From contig JAZNTW010000095.1 of assembly GCA_045591925.1 (NCBI GenBank), positions 102,261 through 166,260 on the forward strand: DNA of 64,000 nucleotides. Direction: 5' to 3'. This document shows, in pieces, positions 34,601 to 41,774 of this stretch. The DNA is from Firm-04 sp045591925 (lineage in GTDB: Bacteria; Bacillota; Clostridia; Oscillospirales; Ruminococcaceae). The notes beneath the pieces were generated by a model that was given only the letters and a program-made list of their open reading frames with translations, ran no database searches and had not been told where the DNA came from. Made by a program: the position numbers and the translations under genes. Within the stretch, counting starts at the first letter, position 1, and each line of letters opens with the position of its first letter.

Positions 34601-34862
34601 CGCAGCGGCACAGAATACGCCCTATGACCTGCTTGTGATTCGACAATCCCACCTCGGTATGCAAAAGGAAATCTGCATCCCGAAGCTCCGTGTGATCTCA
34701 CCATCGTCCAGAATCATTCTGATTGATGATGTTCATATGGAACAGCAAATGGATTCCATCGAGGCAGAGGGCATCTTTGAGCTGAAAGCACCTGTTTTCC
34801 GTTCGGAAATGGCAGCTGCTCTGCGCTCCGCTTTCTCCGACCCATCCGCAAAAGATTCTTGA
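31620..34862 (+). CDS. multi-PAS degenerate hybrid histidine kinase-like protein
   Basis: A 1080-residue cytoplasmic protein without membrane helices. A PAS-like domain at about 10-110 is followed by four PAS units, each ending in a similar motif: HPEDREQF (172), HPEDRESL (313), HPEDFKKV (457) and HPDQQIEF (599). A coiled coil (680-700) leads to a DHp-like helix where the phospho-acceptor His is S710 (segment FMNIASQFQLALNRIYG). The HATPase region (812-935) keeps IIENIFFN and LSKRLISIMGGTLEL but lacks clear G1 (DxGxG). A receiver-like domain (953-1072) has R1008 in place of the phosphorylated Asp. It is probably a sensor or scaffold without kinase activity. It stands alone with its own promoter. 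Confidence 0.75.
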   Translation: MWNHQTDRMFLEMREDAVLIFEQDSHKLLYLNPAAAQLFPNTDSSTVFSDLIQHEKIENMLTAAAASGRLIALPMEESIWFPEHAMLHCVCAEWDAQNAFILTIDRRDYSTPPEAMQMMKAVLTSAYFISVRIDTESKCAAIINDKNILMNTQARFPSYSQYLDKYAETVIHPEDREQFRSCFSEAQIRLFLEANTAPSCTIRRAVDEEYRWASFTLAALDQNVIMLFGKDNNEQHLVQERSDRYRSKLESVSLRNRYILSSVKDIFRLMIHVNLSTHEAVVCSIHPELEPFFSIDQVYRYEDIVARLMHFVHPEDRESLKIFHDLNSLPCYLEPNETAFNLTYRRISAQQEPDPNYKWTRSVFTIIQTENGTPTEAIYAVQDVDKQTRKEIAVQRAQQSLSEQFYTLIQNRYIWFIDNDYGTRISKYYRIENQNVQPPIEYPFGQFFERIIMPNVHPEDFKKVALALLPITAEDNYQAGKRQITIDFRSKINNNWRFVRGEMYLQKNEDGVLHTMIYVSDINDEVTSRNNLTRSEHEQLEMHRKVDHILTDTFIHVGEVDLDADTIRHYRLENESLVPEDECCSFRDYIEHYAERFIHPDQQIEFNRFFSYQSILRAAREHGREIKKLFLVSPEENQTYLWCNIGIKFLTNESGKSFALTYVENVNDEIKNRDEHLHMLQQKKKQLLENLRNTERAKIRRAHVFMNIASQFQLALNRIYGALDRLERELPEDARRHHDTGLIFTACEQLSAMTSCSRDLLLMENNQLPLLREPTNLLQTTRKILVNFKDLFIKKNIRLHSYTTQLQDEIILGDSRRFSFIIENIFFNVLRSLPDNSEITFHLAETPIPGEDKAWYELTLMMQGDSVSFDMQKGLLSPIPQNDPMNSVEAEFFLNNPDYHQFHIYLSKRLISIMGGTLELVALPNHASAVVLRIPFDIRKNPIVFPLRMTFGKRALVWDSHQAAAIATIKMLRESGIDCDLHSDFEGICAHLKSAAAQNTPYDLLVIRQSHLGMQKEICIPKLRVISPSSRIILIDDVHMEQQMDSIEAEGIFELKAPVFRSEMAAALRSAFSDPSAKDS

Positions 34863-34871
34863 TACATAAAA

Positions 34872-34905
34872 ACCGGACGCAAGGTTATGCTGCCTCGCGT
34901 CCGGT
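34872..34905 (+). terminator. terminator after the multi-PAS gene
   Basis: ACCGGACGC at 34872-34880 and its complement at 34897-34905 flank a 16-base loop, followed by ATTTTCTT. It overlaps the last codons of the convergent peptidase gene. Confidence 0.75.
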
Positions 34906-36489
34906 ATTTTCTTGTTCATTTGTATCTTCGAGCATTGGTTCCAGACGTTCTGCAAGAGAACCAATCGTCATCGGCGCAAAATAATCCGTAAAACCACATT
35001 GCGTCATCACATCCCGATAGGAACTTTCGCCGGATAAACAGGAATAACTGCTGAGCGTATCATATATCGCAAGCGCCTTTTGATGATCCGTGCCTGACAG
35101 CACATACATTTCCAGCGCCGACAACGCGGAAACACCATAGCTGATATAGTATCCAGGCTGCTCAAACAAATGAGAAACCTGATACAGTTCCAGACAAACG
35201 CCGCATTCCTCCATGATTTCTTCAAACAACGCCGTGGCTTCTGAGGGCGTCATCGTTTCAAGCTGCTGCATCACGCGATACTCAAATTCTCCGACCGCAA
35301 AGCCGGATATGACCGAATCCAGCAGATCCAGCAGCATCAGCAAACGCTTTTGCTCCGCATCCGCGCCAAACATTTCGTCATAATACGGCAGAAACAGCGT
35401 CACCATGCTCTGCGACTGCATTTCGGCTATATCCATATTCGCGTTTTGCAGGAATATCGGCGTTTCATCACGCCAATCAGAATGAAAATGACCGAATTCG
35501 TGCGCAACCGTAATGAAATCATAAAAACTGCCGTTAAGATATGTATACATCAAGCCAAGCCGTTCATTGGGCAGGTTCATGGTAAAGCTGCCATCGTAGC
35601 AGGCTTCGCCCTCCGCCTTCGTATACAGCTTCTCCGAAAACAGTTTCTCTGCCGACGCTGCAACACGCGGTGTAAGCTGCTTTGCATATTCTTCCAGCAG
35701 CGCATATGGGTCTGCTTCCAAATCACCGGCTATGATCGAGCCATCCTCCGCAAGCAGCAGTGACTCTGCCGCCCTGCGAATCGGAACCAGATGCGCCTTG
35801 ATTTCCTGATACGCTGCCGATGTCTCCTCCGCGGAATAATCCCGATGATACAGGTCGAACAACGCCTCCGACACATCCATTTCTTTCAGCATATCCAAGT
35901 AAATCTTCGCACAGCGCTTGTTGGTCGCATCAAGGTCAATCTCCGCTTCATCCGAAAGCGCATAGTAATCATGGATACGTTCGGACTCCATTGCCGCATC
36001 GGAACGAGCATACGCCATCACCCGACTCAGATTATTTGCCAGATAATACGGAATATGCTCCTCCTCGATATATGCCGCAAACAGCTCCTTGTCATTGGAA
36101 TGCTTGCTGCCGTTTGCAAAAAACCACGACGCAATTTCCTCCGAAACATAAAAATCTTCCAGACAGGCATTGCTCAGCTCATAGAGCGCGTCATTCTCCC
36201 AATCAGAATAGGATTCGATCTGCACACGGCAGTATATCGCATAGGCTTTGTCTACCTCTGCGAGTACCGAGTCAATCTGGTTCTGCAAATCTATCTCAAT
36301 TTCCGACCACGAATCCTTGTACATCTGAACCTGCTGCTTCAATGCGGCAATATCATACCGTCGTTCATCCTGTTTGCTTGATTCGACCGAATCTGCCGAG
36401 AACTCCGAGCTCATCGGTACTTGACAGCCGCATAACGATATACAGAATATTATGCTAAGAAACAATGCAATCAGCTTACGTTGTCGCAT
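34885..36489 (-). CDS. M3-family peptidase lipoprotein (oligoendopeptidase-like)
   Basis: A 534-residue protein with a lipoprotein signal (LFLSIIFCISLCGC). VAHEFGHFHS near residue 328 gives the zinc motif HExxH; the third ligand Glu is expected in MDIAEMQSQSM, about 25 residues later. The helical body and the C-terminal HLFEQPGYYISYGVSALSAL, with the paired Tyr/His residues, match M3/PepF oligoendopeptidases. Most PepF enzymes are cytosolic, so this lipid-anchored, extracytoplasmic form is less usual; it may trim peptides taken up from the medium. Confidence 0.85.
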   Translation of the reverse strand: MRQRKLIALFLSIIFCISLCGCQVPMSSEFSADSVESSKQDERRYDIAALKQQVQMYKDSWSEIEIDLQNQIDSVLAEVDKAYAIYCRVQIESYSDWENDALYELSNACLEDFYVSEEIASWFFANGSKHSNDKELFAAYIEEEHIPYYLANNLSRVMAYARSDAAMESERIHDYYALSDEAEIDLDATNKRCAKIYLDMLKEMDVSEALFDLYHRDYSAEETSAAYQEIKAHLVPIRRAAESLLLAEDGSIIAGDLEADPYALLEEYAKQLTPRVAASAEKLFSEKLYTKAEGEACYDGSFTMNLPNERLGLMYTYLNGSFYDFITVAHEFGHFHSDWRDETPIFLQNANMDIAEMQSQSMVTLFLPYYDEMFGADAEQKRLLMLLDLLDSVISGFAVGEFEYRVMQQLETMTPSEATALFEEIMEECGVCLELYQVSHLFEQPGYYISYGVSALSALEMYVLSGTDHQKALAIYDTLSSYSCLSGESSYRDVMTQCGFTDYFAPMTIGSLAERLEPMLEDTNEQENTGREAA

Positions 36490-36505
36490 AAAATTTCCTT
36501 TCTGT

Positions 36506-39046
36506 TCAGGTATCTTTCATACGGATTGCAAGAATCGTGACAGTCGTGCAAATCAGATGGTACAGCAATAAAATACCACCGCGAACCTCTCCGTATGCAC
36601 CCATCAGAATAAAGATCAGGATAAACAAAAAGCCGAGACAGGCTGTTACCGCCTGTAAAATCATGCCGAGATTCGCTGCGATCCGGATACGCTTTGCACC
36701 AATGACGGTCTGAATAAATCCGGCGAGTCTGCCTGCACAGAGCATGGACGGACTTCCCTTTTCCACCGGCTTGATTTCCTCGTTGTAGTCCTCCTCGCAG
36801 CGCGCCGAAATAATTTTTACGCAATCCTCCCGAATGCCGAACAGCTTTGAGATTCTGCGCTGTGAAAGCATCGCATCATTGCTACGCAGCAATAAAAGCA
36901 TATTTTCACGTTCCAGTTCTTTCAACCAGTGGCGAATGGATTTGCTTGCCTCCAGCCGCACGATGAATAGTGCCGCAACGCTTCCGGAAATCGACAGATA
37001 TAAGACATCCTGCCCATCCGAAACCATTTCGCGAACCTTTGCAGTCGCAGGAATGCCCTCAATGCTGTGCTCAATCATCATGTCACGTGTTCCGAGCAGA
37101 ACGCGCTTGTTATCAAGCCAGCCGCCGATGCCCTTGCCCTCGTCATAGACATAATTCTCAACCGATTGCAGGGTTTGTTCATCTGTCAGAATCGCGCCGG
37201 CAAAAATATCTTTCAGGATACTGCCTGCGTGTTCGGTCAATCGCGCCGCATAGCGCAGTGCTTCTTCGGTATGCGCCTCACCGATGACCTGAATGGATTC
37301 AAGCTTTGTGGTACCGGCAGGAAACAGTGACGCTGCATCCGCCATGACCGTATTCACATCAAAGAAATCATCTACGCTCTGGTACCCAAGCAAAATGCCG
37401 CTGTTTCTAATATAATCCTTTGCGCCCGAAAGCATCGGGAGATTGGAAATCAAGGTAATCGCCGTACAGGCACAGGCAGAATAGCAAAGTGCAAAAATAG
37501 ACGTACCATAGCACACTGCGCTCTCTACCTGATCGCGGCGCAGTAATGCAATACCCAGCGCAAACAAACCGCCGAGCAGTGCAATCAGCGGAACGGCTGT
37601 CCGACAGAATTTATCCGCAATATCGGTCGAAAACGTATATTTCAGGAAATCCTCCGGACTCTCAATCGGCTGCATTGCCGCAAGAATCGGAAATTCTCCG
37701 GATGTTCCGCGCGTCAGATTCTCCGCGCGCTTTTCATCTTCAACATATCGAATTGCGTATTTCGGATTGCCGTCTGTCAGACGTTCAAAATTATGCAGCG
37801 CACGTGCCGCAATCATTTTCTTTCCGATCGCATTCATCAGAAGCGAGAACAATCCAATCGAAATATAGACCGAAACAACGCCGGTACGCAGCATATTCGG
37901 ACTCGGAAGAATCAAAAATGCGGCAATTTCAGCGGTCATCATGGACATTGCAGCCAGAGAATCACAGTCTGCGCGCAGACGCAGCAGCTTGAGATAGCCG
38001 TTTTTCAACAAACTTCCCACAAACGGAAGCGCTGCCATGCCAAGCAAAAGCTGTATCGTCAGGAATGCAATCGGCGCTTCCTTACTGCTCAGAAACGCAG
38101 GCATCGGGAATGACGGCAGCCAATCAAACAAGGTGATCAAGCCGCTGCAAAGCGTCAAAAAGCCGAGGATGAAGATTCTGAGCGACAGATTCAGATTCAG
38201 CTCGTTCAGATCATTCCGAATGGCTTCTCTGTTGTCCCTCTGCTGCTTTGCTTCCTTGGGCAAATCGGTGCGCTCGCGGCGTTCATTCTGATAACGCACA
38301 TCAATATCAATATGCTTCCGCGCCTCCGAATTGCTGGTCGAAAGATTTAATTGCGTATGCTCTGCCTGCCCGATAAACCGAATCGAACGTGCGGCTTCTC
38401 GCGGATGCTGCTTTAGATTGTCCGGTATACGTTCCAGAACCTCCGGCGCATCGGCAGCCCCACGGCGCTTGCGCAGCTTGGATGCCGGCAAGGTCTGAAT
38501 CGTGGAAACAGGCGTGATTTTTTCATACGGCTGACCATTGGACGAAAGCTGTCTGCGGCGCAGTTCCTTTGCGCGTGTGGAATCGTTCATTCTGCGAATC
38601 CGCGGCTTATATTCACCGCCGTCCTCATCCGAAACCATAACCGCATGGTCATACGCCTGCGCTGTTTTGGCAACACGACCCTCGCGCCGCACAAGCGTTT
38701 CCGGCTCTACGTTGGCAATCGAATTCATAAAGGAAACCTGCGGCTTCTTGATATCGGCAGGTGTGACCGTGCGGACAGACTCTCGTTTACGCGCCTGACC
38801 GGTTTTCGGCTCTGTCGAATCACTGTTCACGACGCGGCGTTCGGTCTGATGCAGGGGCTGAAGCGGCTTCGCGGTATCGGTCTGCGGCTTCTCAGCCTCA
38901 TGATTTTGAGGATTTTGCTTTGCGGCAGCAGACGTTTCAGCATTCTGAGCCGCTGTGGATTGTACGCCGGTTGCTTGTTCTTTATTTGCGGCGTCGTTTA
39001 TATTTTCAGCTTGATTTTGCTTTTTGTTGCGTTTTTTGGACGACAT
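36506..39046 (-). CDS. degenerate P-type ATPase-like membrane protein (likely catalytically inactive)
   Basis: An 846-residue protein with a 285-residue, low-complexity, Lys/Gln/Arg-rich cytoplasmic N-terminus, then about eight membrane helices. Residues 520-660 follow the P1B-ATPase plan: CAC at 525-527 where metal pumps have CPC, then NSGILLGYQSVDDFFDVNTV, but the phosphorylation motif DKTGT is FPAGT (F575-T579). LTEHAGSILKDIF and the nucleotide-domain-like EGKGIGGWLDNKRVLLG are recognisable (partial), the TGDN motif is RSND (721-724), and no GDGxNDxxAL is present. It cannot form the phospho-intermediate. Start at 39046 follows AAAGGA. Its neighbours are a peptidase lipoprotein and rlmB. 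Confidence 0.8.
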   Translation of the reverse strand: MSSKKRNKKQNQAENINDAANKEQATGVQSTAAQNAETSAAAKQNPQNHEAEKPQTDTAKPLQPLHQTERRVVNSDSTEPKTGQARKRESVRTVTPADIKKPQVSFMNSIANVEPETLVRREGRVAKTAQAYDHAVMVSDEDGGEYKPRIRRMNDSTRAKELRRRQLSSNGQPYEKITPVSTIQTLPASKLRKRRGAADAPEVLERIPDNLKQHPREAARSIRFIGQAEHTQLNLSTSNSEARKHIDIDVRYQNERRERTDLPKEAKQQRDNREAIRNDLNELNLNLSLRIFILGFLTLCSGLITLFDWLPSFPMPAFLSSKEAPIAFLTIQLLLGMAALPFVGSLLKNGYLKLLRLRADCDSLAAMSMMTAEIAAFLILPSPNMLRTGVVSVYISIGLFSLLMNAIGKKMIAARALHNFERLTDGNPKYAIRYVEDEKRAENLTRGTSGEFPILAAMQPIESPEDFLKYTFSTDIADKFCRTAVPLIALLGGLFALGIALLRRDQVESAVCYGTSIFALCYSACACTAITLISNLPMLSGAKDYIRNSGILLGYQSVDDFFDVNTVMADAASLFPAGTTKLESIQVIGEAHTEEALRYAARLTEHAGSILKDIFAGAILTDEQTLQSVENYVYDEGKGIGGWLDNKRVLLGTRDMMIEHSIEGIPATAKVREMVSDGQDVLYLSISGSVAALFIVRLEASKSIRHWLKELERENMLLLLRSNDAMLSQRRISKLFGIREDCVKIISARCEEDYNEEIKPVEKGSPSMLCAGRLAGFIQTVIGAKRIRIAANLGMILQAVTACLGFLFILIFILMGAYGEVRGGILLLYHLICTTVTILAIRMKDT

Positions 39047-39157
39047 CCCATAGCATCCTTTCTTTAGGCACCACTGCACAAAAGCCCGCCTTACGGCTTG
39101 GCGGCACATCTGCTCTGTACGGTGTTGCCTTTACTATTTCTATCTCATTCTCTATTT

Positions 39158-39907
39158 TTATCCTTCAGTGCGCTGCCGTACTGCTTCATACATCAAAATT
39201 CCGGCAGCAACAGAGGCGTTCAGTGAATTCACCTTGCCAAACATCGGCAGCGAAATAATCGCGTCACACTGCGCCTTGACCGGTTCGCTCAGTCCGAAGC
39301 CCTCGGAACCAATCACAAGACCAATCGCGCCTTTCAAATCCGTTTTGGTCGCAGGCGCACCGTTCATATCCGCGCCATAGAACCAAAGACCTTGCTTTTT
39401 CAACGCAATCATTTCTGTCGCAAGATTGCCGACTCTCGCAACCGGCAGCCAGCTTGCCGCGCCGGCAGAGGTCTTGAAAACGGTCTGTGTCAAAGATGCG
39501 CTTCTGCGTTTGGGCAGAATAATCCCGTCTGCACCCGATGCCTCGGCAGTCCGAATAATCGCACCGAGATTATGCGGGTCCTCAATTCCATCGCATAAAA
39601 CCAAAAATGGCTTTGTGCCTTTCTGTTCACAAATAGACAAAATCTCTGCGACCGATACATACCGTGCGCACGCACCCTCGGCACATACGCCCTGATGATT
39701 GCCGCCGCCTGCCATGCTGTCGAGCTTTCGGGCATCCGTCACCTTGACAGGAATCCCCTGTTTTTTTGCCAGACTGCAAATCGCACCAAGACTGTCGTGC
39801 ATGGATGCGACAAAAATCTGATTGATCGGATTTCCGGCTTTCAGCGCCTCTGTAACGGCGTTTCTGCCGTAAATATAATCGTTATTTTCTTCATACATTT
39901 GTTTCAT
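39158..39907 (-). CDS. rlmB: 23S rRNA (guanosine(2251)-2'-O)-methyltransferase RlmB (TrmH/SpoU family)
   Basis: A 249-residue SPOUT methyltransferase. YIYGRNAVTEALK near residue 9 opens the substrate-binding domain; DGIEDPHNLGAIIRTAEASG near 102-121, IGLVIGSEGFGLS near 190 and ISLPMFGKVNSLNASVAAGIL near 214 are SPOUT motifs 1-3 (quoted in part). RlmB modifies G2251 in the peptidyl-transferase centre. I set the start at 39907 behind GAGGG; ATG at 39898 is also possible. It is the last clearly chromosomal gene before the recombinase region. Confidence 0.92.
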   Translation of the reverse strand: MKQMYEENNDYIYGRNAVTEALKAGNPINQIFVASMHDSLGAICSLAKKQGIPVKVTDARKLDSMAGGGNHQGVCAEGACARYVSVAEILSICEQKGTKPFLVLCDGIEDPHNLGAIIRTAEASGADGIILPKRRSASLTQTVFKTSAGAASWLPVARVGNLATEMIALKKQGLWFYGADMNGAPATKTDLKGAIGLVIGSEGFGLSEPVKAQCDAIISLPMFGKVNSLNASVAAGILMYEAVRQRTEG

Positions 39908-40032
39908 AATAATCCCTCTAACGCATATCATTCCTATTTTATCATTATATCACATTACGCAGAAAATTTCAATGGTAGAACATGAATTATTTTTGAAATC
40001 TATTCCATATTTGAATCCCAATGTGAGTCATT

Positions 40033-41130
40033 TCAAATTCGATATGTTAGCGCAATCGTAATCTGTTCAGCCGATACCCGAATCATTGAAACATACTTCC
40101 GATAATTGATTTCCTGTGCCGCAATTCCATCCTTATTCAGTACGCTATTGACTGCGTTTATCAGTTCATGGCATGACAGGGATGGCAAACTACAGCTCCG
40201 AAAGCGCTTGCGCATACTGCAAATCGCTCTGCCCTCGGCGGCATTGCCGGAAATGTGCATCCGCAAACCGCATTCCGCACAGAAAACGAGTCCGGCAAGC
40301 GCGTGCTTCCTGTATTTGCTATGACTATTTTCCGCGAGCTTCCCCTGTACGATCTCAAAAAGCTGCTCCGATATAATCGGCTGAACCGGAAATGTGATGT
40401 ACTCCGATTCCGGCAATCGGATTCTGCGGTCGCTTTTATAGTTGTATTTTTCGGTTTTGTGAAGCTGCAAACGTCCTATATATACAGGATTCATGAGGAT
40501 TCTTCTGACGGTTGCATCGTTCCAGTTCCATATTCTTGCAATTTCAAGACAGGATTTACCGGACGCATATGCTTCAAAAATTCGTTTTACAGTTTCTGCC
40601 TGTGCAGAATCAACCACAATTTCTTCTGCATTACGATAATATCCGTATGGCAGTGTCGCACAGGTACAGAAGCCGGCGCGCTGTTTTGTGCGAATCGCAG
40701 CACGCACCTTACGTGAAATGTCTCTTGCATACCAATCGTCCATGACCGCGCGAATCGCAAAAATATCGTTACTCGGCGATACGATACTTGTATCTACACC
40801 GTCCGCGACAGAAATCAGCCGTACACCATGCTTTGGGAACCACTCCTCTACCAGTTCTCCGGTATGGATAAAATTCCGGCTCAGCCGCGACAAGTCCTTG
40901 ACGAGAACGGTTCCGATGTAGCCATCTTCAATAGCACGATACATTTTTTGCAGCGATTTTCTGTTTTGTGTTGTACCCGAAATTCCGTCGTCCACGAACT
41001 CATAGGCAATCGGTATCCCATGATTTTGCGCAAATTGCAGCAGCAGTCTCCGCTGATTGGAGATACTTTCGGACTCGTTCTCCTTGCTGTCTTCCCTGGA
41101 AAGACGAAGGTAAATTGCACCGTTTTTCAT
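40033..41130 (-). CDS. large serine recombinase
   Basis: A 365-residue protein. Residues 1-140 are a resolvase domain with AIYLRLSRED, where Ser at position 9 is the nucleophile in the expected place, and VKDLSRLSRNF. A recombinase domain follows (GYYRNAEEIVVDSAQAETVKRIF, quoted in part), then a zinc beta ribbon with CAECGLRM near 280 and a second Cys pair near 310. Start at 41130 is chosen from the conserved MKNGAIYLRLS; the open frame extends further but without conservation. It is shorter than most large serine integrases. It is adjacent to, and divergent from, the tRNA-fMet gene, and may belong to another element or be the far edge of the prophage. Confidence 0.85.
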   Translation of the reverse strand: MKNGAIYLRLSREDSKENESESISNQRRLLLQFAQNHGIPIAYEFVDDGISGTTQNRKSLQKMYRAIEDGYIGTVLVKDLSRLSRNFIHTGELVEEWFPKHGVRLISVADGVDTSIVSPSNDIFAIRAVMDDWYARDISRKVRAAIRTKQRAGFCTCATLPYGYYRNAEEIVVDSAQAETVKRIFEAYASGKSCLEIARIWNWNDATVRRILMNPVYIGRLQLHKTEKYNYKSDRRIRLPESEYITFPVQPIISEQLFEIVQGKLAENSHSKYRKHALAGLVFCAECGLRMHISGNAAEGRAICSMRKRFRSCSLPSLSCHELINAVNSVLNKDGIAAQEINYRKYVSMIRVSAEQITIALTYRI

Positions 41131-41213
41131 TCTATCCAAGCATACCACCTTAACCACAAAATATTCGAAAACAAATACTTTTATGTGTATTATCACATTT
41201 TTATTTTTCACAC

Positions 41214-41242
41214 TTGACTTTTATCCATTCTTATGATATAAT
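41214..41242 (+). promoter_or_regulatory. promoter of the tRNA-fMet gene
   Basis: TTGACT at 41214-41219, 17-base spacer, TATAAT at 41237-41242; the tRNA starts 15 bases after the -10 box. Confidence 0.85.
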
Positions 41243-41256
41243 AGCATTGTTGAGAA

Positions 41257-41333
<77 letters not shown>

Positions 41334-41774
41334 TATTAGCACCCCAATTTTGATACAATCGAAGTTGGGGTGCATTATTATGTCTGAATGTAGATAATAC
41401 GCTGTTTTTGAGGGCAATAAGAAACGGTAGGGAATAGGATAGAGCGTTATATGCCCCTAAAAATGGTCGAAATAGGTCAAAAATGAGTAGACTGACCTCA
41501 AAAGTCAACGATTACCCAAGCTATCGTTGATTTTTGCGAAAAATCGAAAATCATTTAGGGTGCATTTTGAGCTGTTTTTGGGGTTATCGTTGACTTTTGT
41601 AACGAAACTCGGAAATGGCTGTAAATAGGCACTTTAAGACGCATGAAACCTGTGGAGTACTATCAGATAGTATGTATCTCCATAGGCTTTTATGCCAGAC
41701 ATAAAAAAATAGGGGCTGCAAAGCTGTGTGATTACCGTTACCACACAAGCCTTGCAGCCCCTTAAAATCTTATT
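41334..41774. repeat. 440-base non-coding stretch with inverted repeats
   Basis: No convincing gene is present. AAAAGTCAACGAT at 41500-41512 has an exact inverted copy at 41586-41598, and a partial inverted copy ATCGTTGA at 41523-41530 makes a nearby hairpin followed by TTTTT. TACTATC-A-GATAGTA at 41658-41672 is an odd-length dyad with outer TGGAG/CTCCA arms. Such structures next to a serine integrase gene are candidates for att or recombinase-binding sites. The end of the stretch holds the terminator described separately. Confidence 0.55.
41711..41762 (-). terminator. terminator of the recombinase module
   Basis: AGGGGCTGCAA at 41711-41721 pairs with 41752-41762; GTGTG/CACAC extends the stem inside. 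On the minus strand it reads into a run of seven T residues. Confidence 0.88.

Noticed and set aside
41339..41373. Firm terminator call for tRNA-fMet
   Set aside because: The 9-bp stem is good, but it is followed by ATTATTATG rather than a T-run, so it is mentioned only inside the tRNA entry.
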